A DNA stretch of 64,000 nucleotides from JAXGYX01 sp040772065 (GCA_040772065.1 JAXGYX010000001.1:186001-250000), one strand, 5' to 3'. Positions 26,135 through 35,384 are shown, counted from the first letter of the stretch. Notes: generated by a model not told the origin, from the letters alone. Numbers and translations: made by a program.

Positions 26135-26308
26135 CCTGGACTGAATATTTTAAGAGGGTATCAATTTTCGGTCAGCGGCAGCGTCGCGATCATCCAAAAA
26201 TGGATACAGGAAGGTATGGGGAAAAAACCACGGGAAATCGCCGCCTTTATTGAAAGAGCCAGTTATTTAGGATTGCAGGATTTTTTTGATGATAAAACCG
26301 GGCGGTGA
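26135..26308 (+). pseudogene. Remnant of a TetR-family regulator (C-terminal part only)
   Basis: Translation from 26135 to the TGA at 26306 gives an open stretch that includes QFSVSGSVAIIQKWIQEGMG and KKPREIAAFIERASYLGLQD, typical of the C-terminal helices of TetR/AcrR regulators. A TAA lies directly upstream in frame and the helix-turn-helix part is missing. It sits divergently in front of the CrtC/CrtI-like operon, where its regulator would be expected. Too short for a working protein. Confidence 0.6.
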
Positions 26309-26417
26309 ACCCTCCGCTGTCCATTTTGAATCTGATAAAACCATATCTTAAAAAAACTCATCTCCGCACAAGGCATTCGTGTCGCTCACCGGATATAGAG
26401 GCCTTCCGTCGGTTGTT

Positions 26418-27512
26418 TTATTTTTCCGGATCGCTTTCGCGGATATTTCTTACGGTTAGCACAAAGAGCGACTGGATCGTCCGGGATAGAAACATTCGCG
26501 TGTCGTCATCCATTTCCTTTATCGCGCTCAGCGCGGCGATGGCTTTTTTGGGCCAGTCTCCGATCAGGTCATGAATGGTTGAGGCCTCTGTCGCCTCAAG
26601 AACTTGAAAAAGGGCGTTGACAAATAATTCGCGCTTTTGGTCATCCAATGAATTCAGCCACTGATTCAACGCCTTGTCCATATAGCCTGCGCCCTTGGTG
26701 ATTGACGAACTATAATGAAAGTCATCGCCATCGATCCGCCACGAGAAGGGATCATGCTGCATCAACCAAAAACGATCGCTTTTCACCACAGAATACTGAT
26801 CCAGATCTTGCAACAACATCCCGATCATGGAAGACTGCGGCAGAGTTTTATGAATCCGCCCTTTCAAACTCTGATACGCATCACTATGGAAAACCTCGTC
26901 TCGAAATCCGGGTCCATCGTGACTGAAGACTTGCTCAATTCTCTTTTGAACGGATTCATCACAATAAATTGCGGCATAAACCGCGATGTTCCCTCCTTTG
27001 GAATGTCCACCGACTCTCAATTGGCCGGAAACCTTGTTGGCGACTGAGTTTAAATAGTCAACACCTGACCGCTGTGAGGGAACCGGACTCGTGAAGGCCA
27101 TGTTGAAATCCTCTTTCCAGCCTACCAGAGTCGAATCTGTTCCGCGGAAAGCGATGTACGCCGACTCATCATCCAATAAGAAGGTAACGGCGGAAAACTG
27201 TTTCTCCGCTTTGTCATCGAATTGGTTTGTGTAAGAATCCAGCCTGATATTTTGGAATCGGGGACTGTTGATCAGCGCGGAGAGCAGTTGTTGGTTGTTT
27301 TTGCTTTCACGCACATTTTGAAACATAGAATCATTTCCCGCGGCGGCTATTTCGCCGATGGAAACGGGTGGCAGGTCGTCCGACAGGCCGGGTACGATTT
27401 CATCAAATTTTAAATACGCCAATTGGGACAGCACCAGGCTGTCTACCGGACCAAAGGCCCGACTCTCAAAGGAAAGGTCGGGCGCCGTGACATAATCAAC
27501 TATGTTTTTCAT
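26418..27512 (-). CDS. Mbeg1-like alpha/beta hydrolase (DUF2974)
   Basis: A 364-residue protein. The central part has the lipase-like order: AYIAFRGTDSTLVGWKEDFNMAF, then the nucleophile elbow GGHSKGGNIAVYAA with Ser, and SHDGPGF. These are features of the Mbeg1-like / DUF2974 family, putative lipases or esterases common in Bacillota. ATG 27512 (MKNIVDYV) is 9 bases after GGAG. No signal peptide. Stands alone on the minus strand between the TetR remnant and the CotH operon; the substrate is unknown. Confidence 0.75.
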   Translation of the reverse strand: MKNIVDYVTAPDLSFESRAFGPVDSLVLSQLAYLKFDEIVPGLSDDLPPVSIGEIAAAGNDSMFQNVRESKNNQQLLSALINSPRFQNIRLDSYTNQFDDKAEKQFSAVTFLLDDESAYIAFRGTDSTLVGWKEDFNMAFTSPVPSQRSGVDYLNSVANKVSGQLRVGGHSKGGNIAVYAAIYCDESVQKRIEQVFSHDGPGFRDEVFHSDAYQSLKGRIHKTLPQSSMIGMLLQDLDQYSVVKSDRFWLMQHDPFSWRIDGDDFHYSSSITKGAGYMDKALNQWLNSLDDQKRELFVNALFQVLEATEASTIHDLIGDWPKKAIAALSAIKEMDDDTRMFLSRTIQSLFVLTVRNIRESDPEK

Positions 27513-27719
27513 CAACATCCACTCCGATTTTTATGAAGGGTTTTAATAAAGAGAATCGCAAGATACTCGGAAACAGACCATAAACGTTTGAGCGGCATAG
27601 ATGGACGTCCGGAGTTTTCTGACCGGCGGAGAGTGCGCCACATGTTTAGGTTATTAAATTCTCACGCGCCCGTCAACCGACGGCGTGTAGGCGTGAATGA
27701 AACGGAAAAAACGGGTTGA

Positions 27720-30413
27720 CTATTCAGGAATGAAGACGGCGTTGACATTTAAATCCACAGTCGGTGATATCTCGATTCTCGGCGCGCTCGATCGGGTCGC
27801 CAGACCTTCCCAGTGTGAGAAGACATAGCCTTCTTTCGCCACCGCCTCCAGTGTGATGGGTAGGCCGCCAAAATATTGTCCTCTCCAATCCGCCTCGGTG
27901 TCGTTTCCCGGGAGCGCCTGATCAATATCCATATTGTTTAAGCGGATATGGCCGGCACTTGATTCGTTGCCGAGTGTCACAGTGACCAAATCATCCAACT
28001 CAAACTCATCTTGAAAATACTTTAATATGATACTTGGCCTATCCTCGGCAAAGTTATATTTCTTGTTTACATTTTCCAGCCACTCTTCTTTGGACTCAAT
28101 GGCCCCCCAGCGGGCGATCTGATGGTCTATTTCGGTCTCGATATTTGTCACGGCGTCATCGAGAAACGTGGCCACCACGTCATACTGATAACTTGTATTC
28201 AACAAATCACAAAACCGTGTGATGAAGTTGTTTTTGAAGTCGTCATTATCGATCAGATGATAAAACAGAAAAGTTGGCCATTCATATTCTCCCGATCTAA
28301 AGTCCAGTTTTCTGTTGATCCAGGAGATGGTGTTGTGCTCCAAGCCGATAAGATATTCGTCATTTTCCTCATGGCGGCCAAACCCAAGGTCGGTATCGTA
28401 CATGGCCCAGCGCCATTTTCCGTCGTGACCAAAACGGTCGTCATAATTTGCCGTTTTTCGCCAATACCGAATATTATTATGTGGCCAATCATCGTTTGCG
28501 AAATAGATCTGTGAGGCGTAGTAATCTATAAAACTATCCATATCCATCATTGTGCCGACTTGCCGGTAGTGTTCATCTTGTTTGATATCATTTTCTTCGA
28601 TGTAGTCAATTAGCCGGCTGTACTCAGCGGCATCTTCGGCTTCTCCTATGCCGAACACCCGATCACTTTTTAAAACAGCGAGTTCTTCCTTTTCGATACC
28701 GTAATGATTTTTGAAGTACTGCTCGTCATACCGCTCGACTATATAATAAATGCCGTAGTACTCGCCATTGATAAAGACCGCGCTCGCTTTGGCATCCTGG
28801 GTGGAGAACGTGCCGATGTCCGCCGCGAGTGATTGCATGAACGCGTCGCCAAATAGCGTATGATTCCAATCATTGCCACCGTTGCGCAGGATCAGTGTCC
28901 GGTACGAGTGGTTCCGGTTCGTGCCGAAAATATCATACTCCAACAGACTGTTCTCATCGTAACGATTGTCGGCTCTCAGCCTAAAGGATTTTTGATCCAG
29001 GACTCTTGTCGCTCCGCCGTGAATTCGAATGCCAAAACGCTGGCTGAACCCTAACGTTCCATCCTCTTCAAAATAATCAAGTTGGACAGGGCGCTCCCAT
29101 TTGGATCCTTTTTTTTCATAGTTGTTCTCATGATAAATGCCGATTGTTTCATCAAAGAGGTTGTCCGGGTCGGTCATGATGGAGATAAACGAAGTGGTGA
29201 AGCGCTCATCTATTTCGTCATTCACAAAATAGGTTCTTGAAACAGTTGGACTTGTTAGAGTGTTCGGTAAAATGGTCTTGAATCGCAGGACAGTCGCGGT
29301 GTTGTCGCCATTGTCCTTTATCATGATAGGCTCTTCATATAAATTGGATTCGGCGCTTGGCTCACTGCCGTCCGTGGTGTAGTAGGTGTCGCCGGATGAT
29401 TCAAGGGTTACGCTAAAGCTCTGTCGATAGAGTCCTGATTCTTTGCTGATTGTCGGAGCCTCTAGGGTACTGAGTAAATGAGCCGGGCGCACATCGCCTT
29501 GTAAGGCGCCCTCTTTTAACAGAGACTCAATTATGCTTTTATCTTGTTTGTCCAAACCGGTATTGAGCGCGTTTAAGTTTGTTAACTTTGTCTTGTTCCG
29601 TAGGAAATCTGCGCTGTCCACCTTAACGTCGCGCATGATTAGGGTTTCAAGATTATGCAGTTCCTGTAGTGGACTGAGGTCACTGATCTTATCTGCGGAA
29701 TGTATGTTTAAGTCGGTCAGCCTGTGCAGGTATCTGAGTGGCTCAATGGAAGAAAGGTCATTGTCTCTCAAATTTAGTTTTTCCAAACGTGTAAGCAGAC
29801 TCAGAGTTTCGATATCCGTGATCTTGTTTTCTCTTAAATCGAGTTCGGTGAGTCTGCGCAGATTGCCGAGCGGTGTCAAATCATCGACCTGATTGTCACG
29901 TAAATCCAATTTTCTCAACGACAGTATTTTCCCCAAAATATTAATGTCAGCCAGCCGTGTATCGCTGCCGGATTCGTCTTGTTTAACGTTGTGTCGCAGA
30001 TTCAAATCACGTATATGTAAATAAATCAGGTTTTCGAATCGAGCGTCTTCCAGGCTGGTGATTTCGTTATTGCTAAGATTGAGGATCCTTAAGCGGATGT
30101 TGTTTTGAAGAGGAGAGACATCGGCGATAAAATTATTTTCGAGATTCAACTCTTTAAGATTGATTAGCTGTTCAATACCCACAAGCGACTTGATATTGAA
30201 GTTTTTCGCGTCTAGGACCTCCAGGGTATCCACATCGTCGGCGGTCAGTTCGCCTTCAAATTTGCCGATTGCGTTTCTGACGGCCCGCTCCAGGTTGGGG
30301 TCTTCAAAATCAACGATTCTCCGGCTGGGCGAATAAAATAGTGGCATTGAAATCACTATTATCATGGTCACCAGCAGGCCGAGCAGATTGAATTTCGTAT
30401 CAGTTATCTTCAT
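27720..30413 (-). CDS. Membrane-anchored LRR protein with CotH kinase domain
   Basis: An 897-residue extracellular protein. Residues 10-28 form a membrane anchor. Residues about 64-300 hold leucine-rich repeats of internalin type (LKELNLENNFIADVSPL, LRKLDLRDNQVDDLTPLGN and more). About 315-395 is a chitobiase-like beta-sandwich (YYTTDGSEPSAESNLY). About 405-760 is a CotH kinase domain: RFGIRIHGGATRVLDQKSFRLR, LRNGGNDWNHTLFGDAFMQ, GEYYGIYYIVERYDEQYF and YDTDLGFG. The C-terminus (DWRGQYFGGLPITLEAVAKEGY onward) is a repeat domain often found at the end of such proteins. CotH proteins phosphorylate other proteins outside the cytoplasm. Starts 9 bases after the DUF4956 gene, third of a VTC-DUF4956-CotH operon. 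Confidence 0.88.
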   Translation of the reverse strand: MKITDTKFNLLGLLVTMIIVISMPLFYSPSRRIVDFEDPNLERAVRNAIGKFEGELTADDVDTLEVLDAKNFNIKSLVGIEQLINLKELNLENNFIADVSPLQNNIRLRILNLSNNEITSLEDARFENLIYLHIRDLNLRHNVKQDESGSDTRLADINILGKILSLRKLDLRDNQVDDLTPLGNLRRLTELDLRENKITDIETLSLLTRLEKLNLRDNDLSSIEPLRYLHRLTDLNIHSADKISDLSPLQELHNLETLIMRDVKVDSADFLRNKTKLTNLNALNTGLDKQDKSIIESLLKEGALQGDVRPAHLLSTLEAPTISKESGLYRQSFSVTLESSGDTYYTTDGSEPSAESNLYEEPIMIKDNGDNTATVLRFKTILPNTLTSPTVSRTYFVNDEIDERFTTSFISIMTDPDNLFDETIGIYHENNYEKKGSKWERPVQLDYFEEDGTLGFSQRFGIRIHGGATRVLDQKSFRLRADNRYDENSLLEYDIFGTNRNHSYRTLILRNGGNDWNHTLFGDAFMQSLAADIGTFSTQDAKASAVFINGEYYGIYYIVERYDEQYFKNHYGIEKEELAVLKSDRVFGIGEAEDAAEYSRLIDYIEENDIKQDEHYRQVGTMMDMDSFIDYYASQIYFANDDWPHNNIRYWRKTANYDDRFGHDGKWRWAMYDTDLGFGRHEENDEYLIGLEHNTISWINRKLDFRSGEYEWPTFLFYHLIDNDDFKNNFITRFCDLLNTSYQYDVVATFLDDAVTNIETEIDHQIARWGAIESKEEWLENVNKKYNFAEDRPSIILKYFQDEFELDDLVTVTLGNESSAGHIRLNNMDIDQALPGNDTEADWRGQYFGGLPITLEAVAKEGYVFSHWEGLATRSSAPRIEISPTVDLNVNAVFIPE

Positions 30414-30422
30414 GCCACACTA

Positions 30423-31091
30423 CTAATATCTGATGGAGCCATCGTGGTCTAAGATAGACACGTTCGTAATCGTTTCCAGAGCGTCGATTTCCTGAATCAG
30501 TATTTCCTCTTTGTCAGTTTTAATCTCATAAATCAAATCGATTTGGCCTTGATTGATATTTCTCGATCTTATTTTATAGGCTATCTTTTTCGCCTTAAGA
30601 ATCTCGTTCACCGCGCTCTCGACTTCAATCTCATCTCCATTTACGATGAGTAAACGTGGAGCTTCTTTCAAATTCAAACGGTCCAGCGCGAATAACGCGA
30701 CCGTCACAACAACTGAGGCGATAAGCGCCAATCCATAAAGCTCTGTGCCGGACACGATGCCAATTGTTATCCCCCAGAAGACGAATGTCAGATCAATTGG
30801 ATCTTTTAGAGCGGTTCTGAATCTGACAATCGATAAAGCGCCCACCATGCCCAATGACACCACAAGGTTCGCTTGCATTGCGACAACGATCGTGGCAGTC
30901 AACACGGTTATGATCGGTAGGCTGATGTTAAAACTCTTTGAATAGAAGGACTCTTTGCTAATTATTCTATAGATAAAGAAAATATACATACCCATCGCGG
31001 TCGAAAAAATCAGTGCGAACAGCATTCGGCCATATGACATCCCCGCGGTGCGCGTGAAATAACTAAAATAATTTTTTAATTCATCTACCAT
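30423..31091 (-). CDS. DUF4956 membrane protein
   Basis: A 222-residue protein with about four transmembrane helices (residues 22-42, 55-75, 100-120, 122-142) and a soluble C-terminal domain. The segment VVSLGMVGALSIVRFRTALKDPIDLTFVFWGI is the conserved core of DUF4956, resembling the MgtC-like loop. Its start overlaps the end of the VTC-domain gene by 7 bases, and the CotH gene follows after 9 bases, so the three should be made together. No biochemical function is known to me for DUF4956. Confidence 0.85.
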   Translation of the reverse strand: MVDELKNYFSYFTRTAGMSYGRMLFALIFSTAMGMYIFFIYRIISKESFYSKSFNISLPIITVLTATIVVAMQANLVVSLGMVGALSIVRFRTALKDPIDLTFVFWGITIGIVSGTELYGLALIASVVVTVALFALDRLNLKEAPRLLIVNGDEIEVESAVNEILKAKKIAYKIRSRNINQGQIDLIYEIKTDKEEILIQEIDALETITNVSILDHDGSIRY

Positions 31092-31777
31092 TGAAAGCCC
31101 TCTCCCTCTGAACTTTGGTGACTATTATAGAATTTTGAGAAGGTTCTTCTATAAAGCTCACCGGTTTCAATCACTTGCGCAATTATCTCAGGCAGTAGTT
31201 TATCATATTTGACTTCAAGAACATGTTGGTTCATTTCAAGCAAGGGAGTGAGCGGAATCTTTTGATCCAGAAATCGATCAAAAGCGTAGGAATATGCTAT
31301 GTTCCGGTCAAAAGTGACGCGAACATTTCCGATGCCATATACATATGCCCTTCGTTGGTACTCAACGATGATGCTTGGTCGCAGTAAGTTCAACCTCATT
31401 TGTAAGTAGAACACGCGCAGAGGTTTGGGGTGGTTGGGGTCATACATAAGGGAGTTGGAAAGAATGGCGTTCAATTGCTCCTCGGAGATCGCGCAGCTCT
31501 CTTTATAGTTTTTGTTTTTCAGCTTATGTTTGATTTCCAGTTTTATGGTCGACCGGGGATCATCGTATACCCGGATACGGAACTTTTGGCGCTCCTCAAC
31601 ACCTGCGTCGTTCTCACGATATGATTTTCTTTCGTATGTGTCGAAGTACATGCTGCGGACACGATAGGAGTCGTTTACCTGATGCCGATCAACGTCCATG
31701 ACCGCGTCAAGTTTGGCCGTCATTAGTTGGAGCGTAAGTTCATCGACAATATATTTTTGCTCATTTCTATATATCAT
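31085..31777 (-). CDS. VTC-domain (polyphosphate polymerase-like) protein
   Basis: A 230-residue tunnel-fold protein related to the catalytic domain of the yeast vacuolar transporter chaperone Vtc4, which makes polyphosphate from ATP. Visible basic and acidic tunnel residues: YRNEQKYIVD, VRSMYFDTYERKSYREN, KFRIRVYDD, IKLEIKHKLKN, IIVEYQRRAY and RVTFDRNI. ATG 31777 (MIYRNEQKY) has AAAGG at proper distance; the ATG three codons earlier does not. Whether it makes polyphosphate, as in yeast, or another nucleotide-derived product is not known for bacterial members in this context. Confidence 0.85.
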   Translation of the reverse strand: MIYRNEQKYIVDELTLQLMTAKLDAVMDVDRHQVNDSYRVRSMYFDTYERKSYRENDAGVEERQKFRIRVYDDPRSTIKLEIKHKLKNKNYKESCAISEEQLNAILSNSLMYDPNHPKPLRVFYLQMRLNLLRPSIIVEYQRRAYVYGIGNVRVTFDRNIAYSYAFDRFLDQKIPLTPLLEMNQHVLEVKYDKLLPEIIAQVIETGELYRRTFSKFYNSHQSSEGEGFQW

Positions 31778-31952
31778 CCGGTTCATCCTTTAAAGAGATG
31801 AGCCAGGTCTCATTTTCGTATTCGAATATCAAAAAGCATGGGAAATAACGGCTCACAAGAATACTACACTAGAGAAATGAAGCATGAAAGGATCAAAGTT
31901 TGGAGAGTGGGAAGAAAAGGAGGGAGATGGTATCCGGTGGCGGCGCGACAAA

Positions 31953-32303
31953 CTACCTGACAGCGTGTGTGCCGCGGACGACCGCGATCCCCCGCTCCTC
32001 AATCATCTCGGCGATTTTGCTGATTGTCGGGCATTCTCGTCCTGTGTCAGGACGAACCGTGCATACGCCGATATGGACGATCTGTGTTCCGATGGCTTTC
32101 AATCGCTCAACCTTTTCGACTATTCCGGCGTCTGTCGTTGGCTCGCTGTCACAGCCGTTGCAGCGCATGAAGGCGACCAGTTGAGCCTGCTGATTTTTAT
32201 AGACGGAAAAGGATGCTTTCCTCTCGAGGAAGGCCGCCATGCAGCTCGCTCCGGTGCAGACCGCGTTGGCCTTGTCACAATTCAGCATCGCTATTTTTTT
32301 CAT
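31953..32303 (-). CDS. CGGC-domain cysteine-rich protein
   Basis: A 116-residue protein with conserved cysteines in CTGASC, RCNGC, CTVRP and GREC and the start MKKIAMLNCDK, as in the CGGC domain family, thought to bind metal. Its ATG overlaps the ABC ATPase gene stop by 4 bases, so it belongs to the first corrinoid/metal importer operon as the last gene. A role in handling the imported cofactor or its metal is inferred from this position only. Confidence 0.75.
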   Translation of the reverse strand: MKKIAMLNCDKANAVCTGASCMAAFLERKASFSVYKNQQAQLVAFMRCNGCDSEPTTDAGIVEKVERLKAIGTQIVHIGVCTVRPDTGRECPTISKIAEMIEERGIAVVRGTHAVR

Positions 32304-33091
32304 ACTTGGCCCTCACATACCTGACTCTCATTAGGTGGATAGAAGTGGATGTGCAACAATCCCCTGGCATCGCGCGAGACTGTGGAATCGACCTCGTAGA
32401 CATCGCGGATAAATTCCGTTGTTAAAACATCCTCCGGTGATCCCTCGGCGATGACTTCACCTTTGTTGAGCGCGATGATTCGATCACAATACATGGCGGC
32501 GATATTTAGATCATGGATCGCGGATATAACCGTCACATCCAGTCGCTTTACAATATCCATCAGTTGAAGTTGGTACTTGATGTCGAGGTGATTGGTTGGT
32601 TCATCCAGCACCAGACACGGAGTCCGCTGAGCGAGCGCACGCGCCAAAATGATCCGTTGCTGCTCACCGCCGGAGAGGGTTGAAAAAGACCGCTCTTCGT
32701 ATTCGAGCATATCGACTTTGGCCAGCGCCTCATGAACAATCTGATAATCCTCCGGATTGTCACGTTCAAGCGCTTTTTTATGTGGAGCGCGCCCCATCAA
32801 CACAACTTCGCGCACGGTGAAATCAAAGCTATGGTAATTGTGCTGTGACACGACGGCCATGCGTTTGGCGGATTCTTTCATTTTGTAAGAACTCAACGCC
32901 TTGTTGTCGAGGGTGATTTTCCCCTCCGACGGCTGAAGCACACGATAGATGCAGCGCAGCAATGTGCTTTTCCCACTGCCGTTGGGCCCGATCACACCGA
33001 TGAATTCCGCAGTTTCAGCAGCCAGGTTGATGCCTTTCAAAATATGCGCGCCCCCCAGGCTGACGTGCACCTCCTGCGTCGCGATCCTCAT
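32300..33091 (-). CDS. btuD: Corrinoid ABC importer, ATP-binding subunit (first system)
   Basis: A 263-residue ATPase of the BtuD/FecE group: Walker A GPNGSGKST, Q-loop VVSQHNYHSFDF, signature LSGGEQQRI, Walker B CLVLDEPTNHLD and the H-loop ISAIHDLN. GGAGG lies 9 bases before the ATG, which overlaps the permease stop (ATGA). The siderophore and B12 members are hard to separate by the ATPase; the cobalamin riboswitch at the head of the operon points to corrinoids. Confidence 0.88.
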   Translation of the reverse strand: MRIATQEVHVSLGGAHILKGINLAAETAEFIGVIGPNGSGKSTLLRCIYRVLQPSEGKITLDNKALSSYKMKESAKRMAVVSQHNYHSFDFTVREVVLMGRAPHKKALERDNPEDYQIVHEALAKVDMLEYEERSFSTLSGGEQQRIILARALAQRTPCLVLDEPTNHLDIKYQLQLMDIVKRLDVTVISAIHDLNIAAMYCDRIIALNKGEVIAEGSPEDVLTTEFIRDVYEVDSTVSRDARGLLHIHFYPPNESQVCEGQV

Positions 33092-34179
33092 TGGCCGGCA
33101 CCTCCAAAACCATATTTTCGCTTAACCATCAGGTAGATAAAACTGGGGGCGCCAATCATCGAAGTTAGGATGCCGATCGGCAATTCCATTCCCTTTAGCA
33201 ACACTCTGCACAGCACATCCGCCCAGATTAGAAAGATCGCTCCCAGCAACGCGCAGATTGGAATCAATTTCTTATGATCGGTTCCGAACATCATTCTGAC
33301 CGCGTGAGGAATGATCAGGCCGATAAAGCCGATCATTCCGGCCGAGAAGACCACAAAGCCGACAATCGCAGCCGAAACAAGCAGATAGAGCTGTCGCCAC
33401 CTATGTAAATCCTTGCCCAATGTGATCGAAACCTCGTCGCCAAGCAGCATCAGATTCAACGTCCGATATTGAGTTAGAAAGAAAAGTGTCGCGATCAAAA
33501 CAATGGGAAAGACAACTGCGAGGTCCGCCCAGTTGGCGCCGGCAAGGCTGCCCATCATCCAATATGTGACGGTCTGGATTCCCTCTTTGTCGTGCGCGAT
33601 ATAAACGATAAAATTTGAGAACGCGCTACAGATGGCGCTAAGCGCCATTCCGGACAGCAAAAGCTTCACCGAGGTTGCGCGCCCGCCGACATTCGCGAGA
33701 GCGACGACGGCGAGCGAGATGCCGAACGCGCCCAGAAATGCCATCACGCCGACATAATTTTTTCCGAACGTCACACCGACACCGAGCAAAATTGAAATTG
33801 TCGCGCCAAGTGACGCGCCCGACGAGATACCAAGTGTGTACGGCTCCGCGAGAGGATTTTTCACAACCGCCTGCATGATGGCTCCACAGACGGACAGACC
33901 CATTCCGACCGCTATCGCCAGCAGCAGACGCGGCAGACGGATGTGCCAAACCACATCGTGGATGACGCCGCTACCGTAAGTAGCGGCGTCCCCAAAACTG
34001 ATACCTAACGCGCCGAGTGTTTTGTGAATGATCACACCATAGACATCGCGCAGCGGTATGCGGACCGAACCGAACATGACCGCCAAAAAAACCGAAAGGC
34101 TGAGCGCCGCAAACAATAAAATGATCGCGATAATGTAAAGTGGGCGCTCCTTCTTGATTTTAATTCGATTTCTGATCAT
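33088..34179 (-). CDS. btuC: Corrinoid ABC importer, permease (first system)
   Basis: FecCD/BtuC-family permease of 363 aa with about ten transmembrane helices. Typical segments are RLPRLLLAIAVGMGLSVCGAIMQAVVKNPLAEPYTLGISSGASLGA and IGFIGLIIPHAVRMMFGTDHKKLIP, the latter containing the ATPase coupling helix. It overlaps its neighbours on both sides by 4 bases. Should act as a homodimer. Confidence 0.9.
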   Translation of the reverse strand: MIRNRIKIKKERPLYIIAIILLFAALSLSVFLAVMFGSVRIPLRDVYGVIIHKTLGALGISFGDAATYGSGVIHDVVWHIRLPRLLLAIAVGMGLSVCGAIMQAVVKNPLAEPYTLGISSGASLGATISILLGVGVTFGKNYVGVMAFLGAFGISLAVVALANVGGRATSVKLLLSGMALSAICSAFSNFIVYIAHDKEGIQTVTYWMMGSLAGANWADLAVVFPIVLIATLFFLTQYRTLNLMLLGDEVSITLGKDLHRWRQLYLLVSAAIVGFVVFSAGMIGFIGLIIPHAVRMMFGTDHKKLIPICALLGAIFLIWADVLCRVLLKGMELPIGILTSMIGAPSFIYLMVKRKYGFGGAGQ

Positions 34180-35258
34180 TCTGAATACAATTCCGGATAC
34201 ATCGCGCTGCCCAGCATGTTCAAGCCGTTGATCGTCCGGACTCCGCTATTGTAGACTTCGCTAAGTGGAATGCTGTACACATCCTCGCCGGCGATGGCGG
34301 ACAGACTGGCGTAAGCCGGATCGTTGACGAATTCAGACACGGCGTCATCGCTGGAGCTGATCAGAAAAATCACGTCCGGATCCTGAGTCAGAATGTCCTC
34401 GGCGCCGATATCTTTCTCGGTTTCAAGAAGCTCTCCACCCATCGCGGTAACCATGTTTCCGGCGAGCATTGTCTTGTCATAGCTCCAGATTCGATCGCCC
34501 AAAAACTCGATGATCATCACGGTTTTTTTCTCTTGACCTTTGATCTGCGTTGTCACACGCTCGACCTCAGCGCTGATTTCATCGACGATTTCCTGAGCTT
34601 TGTCCTCAACATCGAAGATTTTGCCGATTGTCAAAATGTCTTTATATTCATTTTCAATCGTTCTGTTTTCGCTTACGTCATTTGAGTTTAACGACATGTA
34701 GGTACCGATGTTGTTTTCATGCCAGTAGTCCACATCGCCAATTGTCTTTTCCGAGAATGAAGATTTCCAGCCGAAAATGAAATCCGGCTGAAGCATGATC
34801 GCATATTCACGACTCATGGCAGCGTTGGTGTCGACAAACTCATTGTATTCCGCGCCTTCGGCGACTTTGTCGAATTCGTCCCACAGCTCTTCAAGGATCT
34901 CCTCTTTTTCCACTCCGACCGCGCAGACGATCTTGTCGCCAAGGCCCAAAGCGAGCATCGTCTCCATCGGCCCGGTCCAGAATGTGATGACACGTTCCGG
35001 CATTTGTTCGAAAGTATATTCAACGGGTTCCAATTCAAAATTGAATGTTGAGATTGTCAACGGATAATGGGATCCCTTGGCCGATTTACTCAAATCCGGC
35101 GCTGCTGTCTCCGCGGGCGCCGTTGTCTCCTCCGAGGTGGTTAACTCCGTTTGAGTCTCTGTCGCGCCGCCTTTGCCGGTTCCTCCACAGCTGACGAGTG
35201 TCGCCGCCAACATCAGCACGGCGAGCAGTAGAGAGATGATTTTCTTTTTTTGTTTCAT
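34176..35258 (-). CDS. btuF: Corrinoid-binding lipoprotein of an ABC importer (first system)
   Basis: A 360-residue type III binding protein. Lipoprotein signal MKQKKKIISLLLAVLML with the box LVSCGG, followed by a Thr/Glu linker; the PBP fold runs from about residue 70 (PERVITFWTGPMETMLALGLGDKIV) to PDVIFLISSSDDAV and VRTINGLNMLG. GGAGG (complement of 35267-35271) lies before the ATG and 15 bases from the end of a riboswitch terminator. Iron-siderophore proteins look alike; the leader makes B12 or a corrinoid the likely ligand. Confidence 0.85.
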   Translation of the reverse strand: MKQKKKIISLLLAVLMLAATLVSCGGTGKGGATETQTELTTSEETTAPAETAAPDLSKSAKGSHYPLTISTFNFELEPVEYTFEQMPERVITFWTGPMETMLALGLGDKIVCAVGVEKEEILEELWDEFDKVAEGAEYNEFVDTNAAMSREYAIMLQPDFIFGWKSSFSEKTIGDVDYWHENNIGTYMSLNSNDVSENRTIENEYKDILTIGKIFDVEDKAQEIVDEISAEVERVTTQIKGQEKKTVMIIEFLGDRIWSYDKTMLAGNMVTAMGGELLETEKDIGAEDILTQDPDVIFLISSSDDAVSEFVNDPAYASLSAIAGEDVYSIPLSEVYNSGVRTINGLNMLGSAMYPELYSE

Positions 35259-35285
35259 TTGCTTTCCTCCAATTTGTTAATCAAT

Positions 35286-35317
35286 TAAAAAAGAGCAACA
35301 GCTATTTTAGCTGTTGC
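35286..35317 (-). terminator. Riboswitch expression-platform terminator
   Basis: On the minus strand a perfect 10-bp stem (35295-35304 with 35308-35317), loop of 3, followed by TCTTTTTT. It lies between the cobalamin riboswitch and the binding-protein gene, as expected for ligand-induced premature termination. Confidence 0.9.
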
Positions 35318-35384
35318 CCATTTTCACAGAGTAAAATGATCACGGAATCATCCGCTCTATATCCCCAGAGCGATTCCATGCGAA

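Noticed and set aside
32300..35258. Iron-siderophore importer
   Set aside because: The subunits alone would allow it, but a clear cobalamin riboswitch and terminator head the operon.
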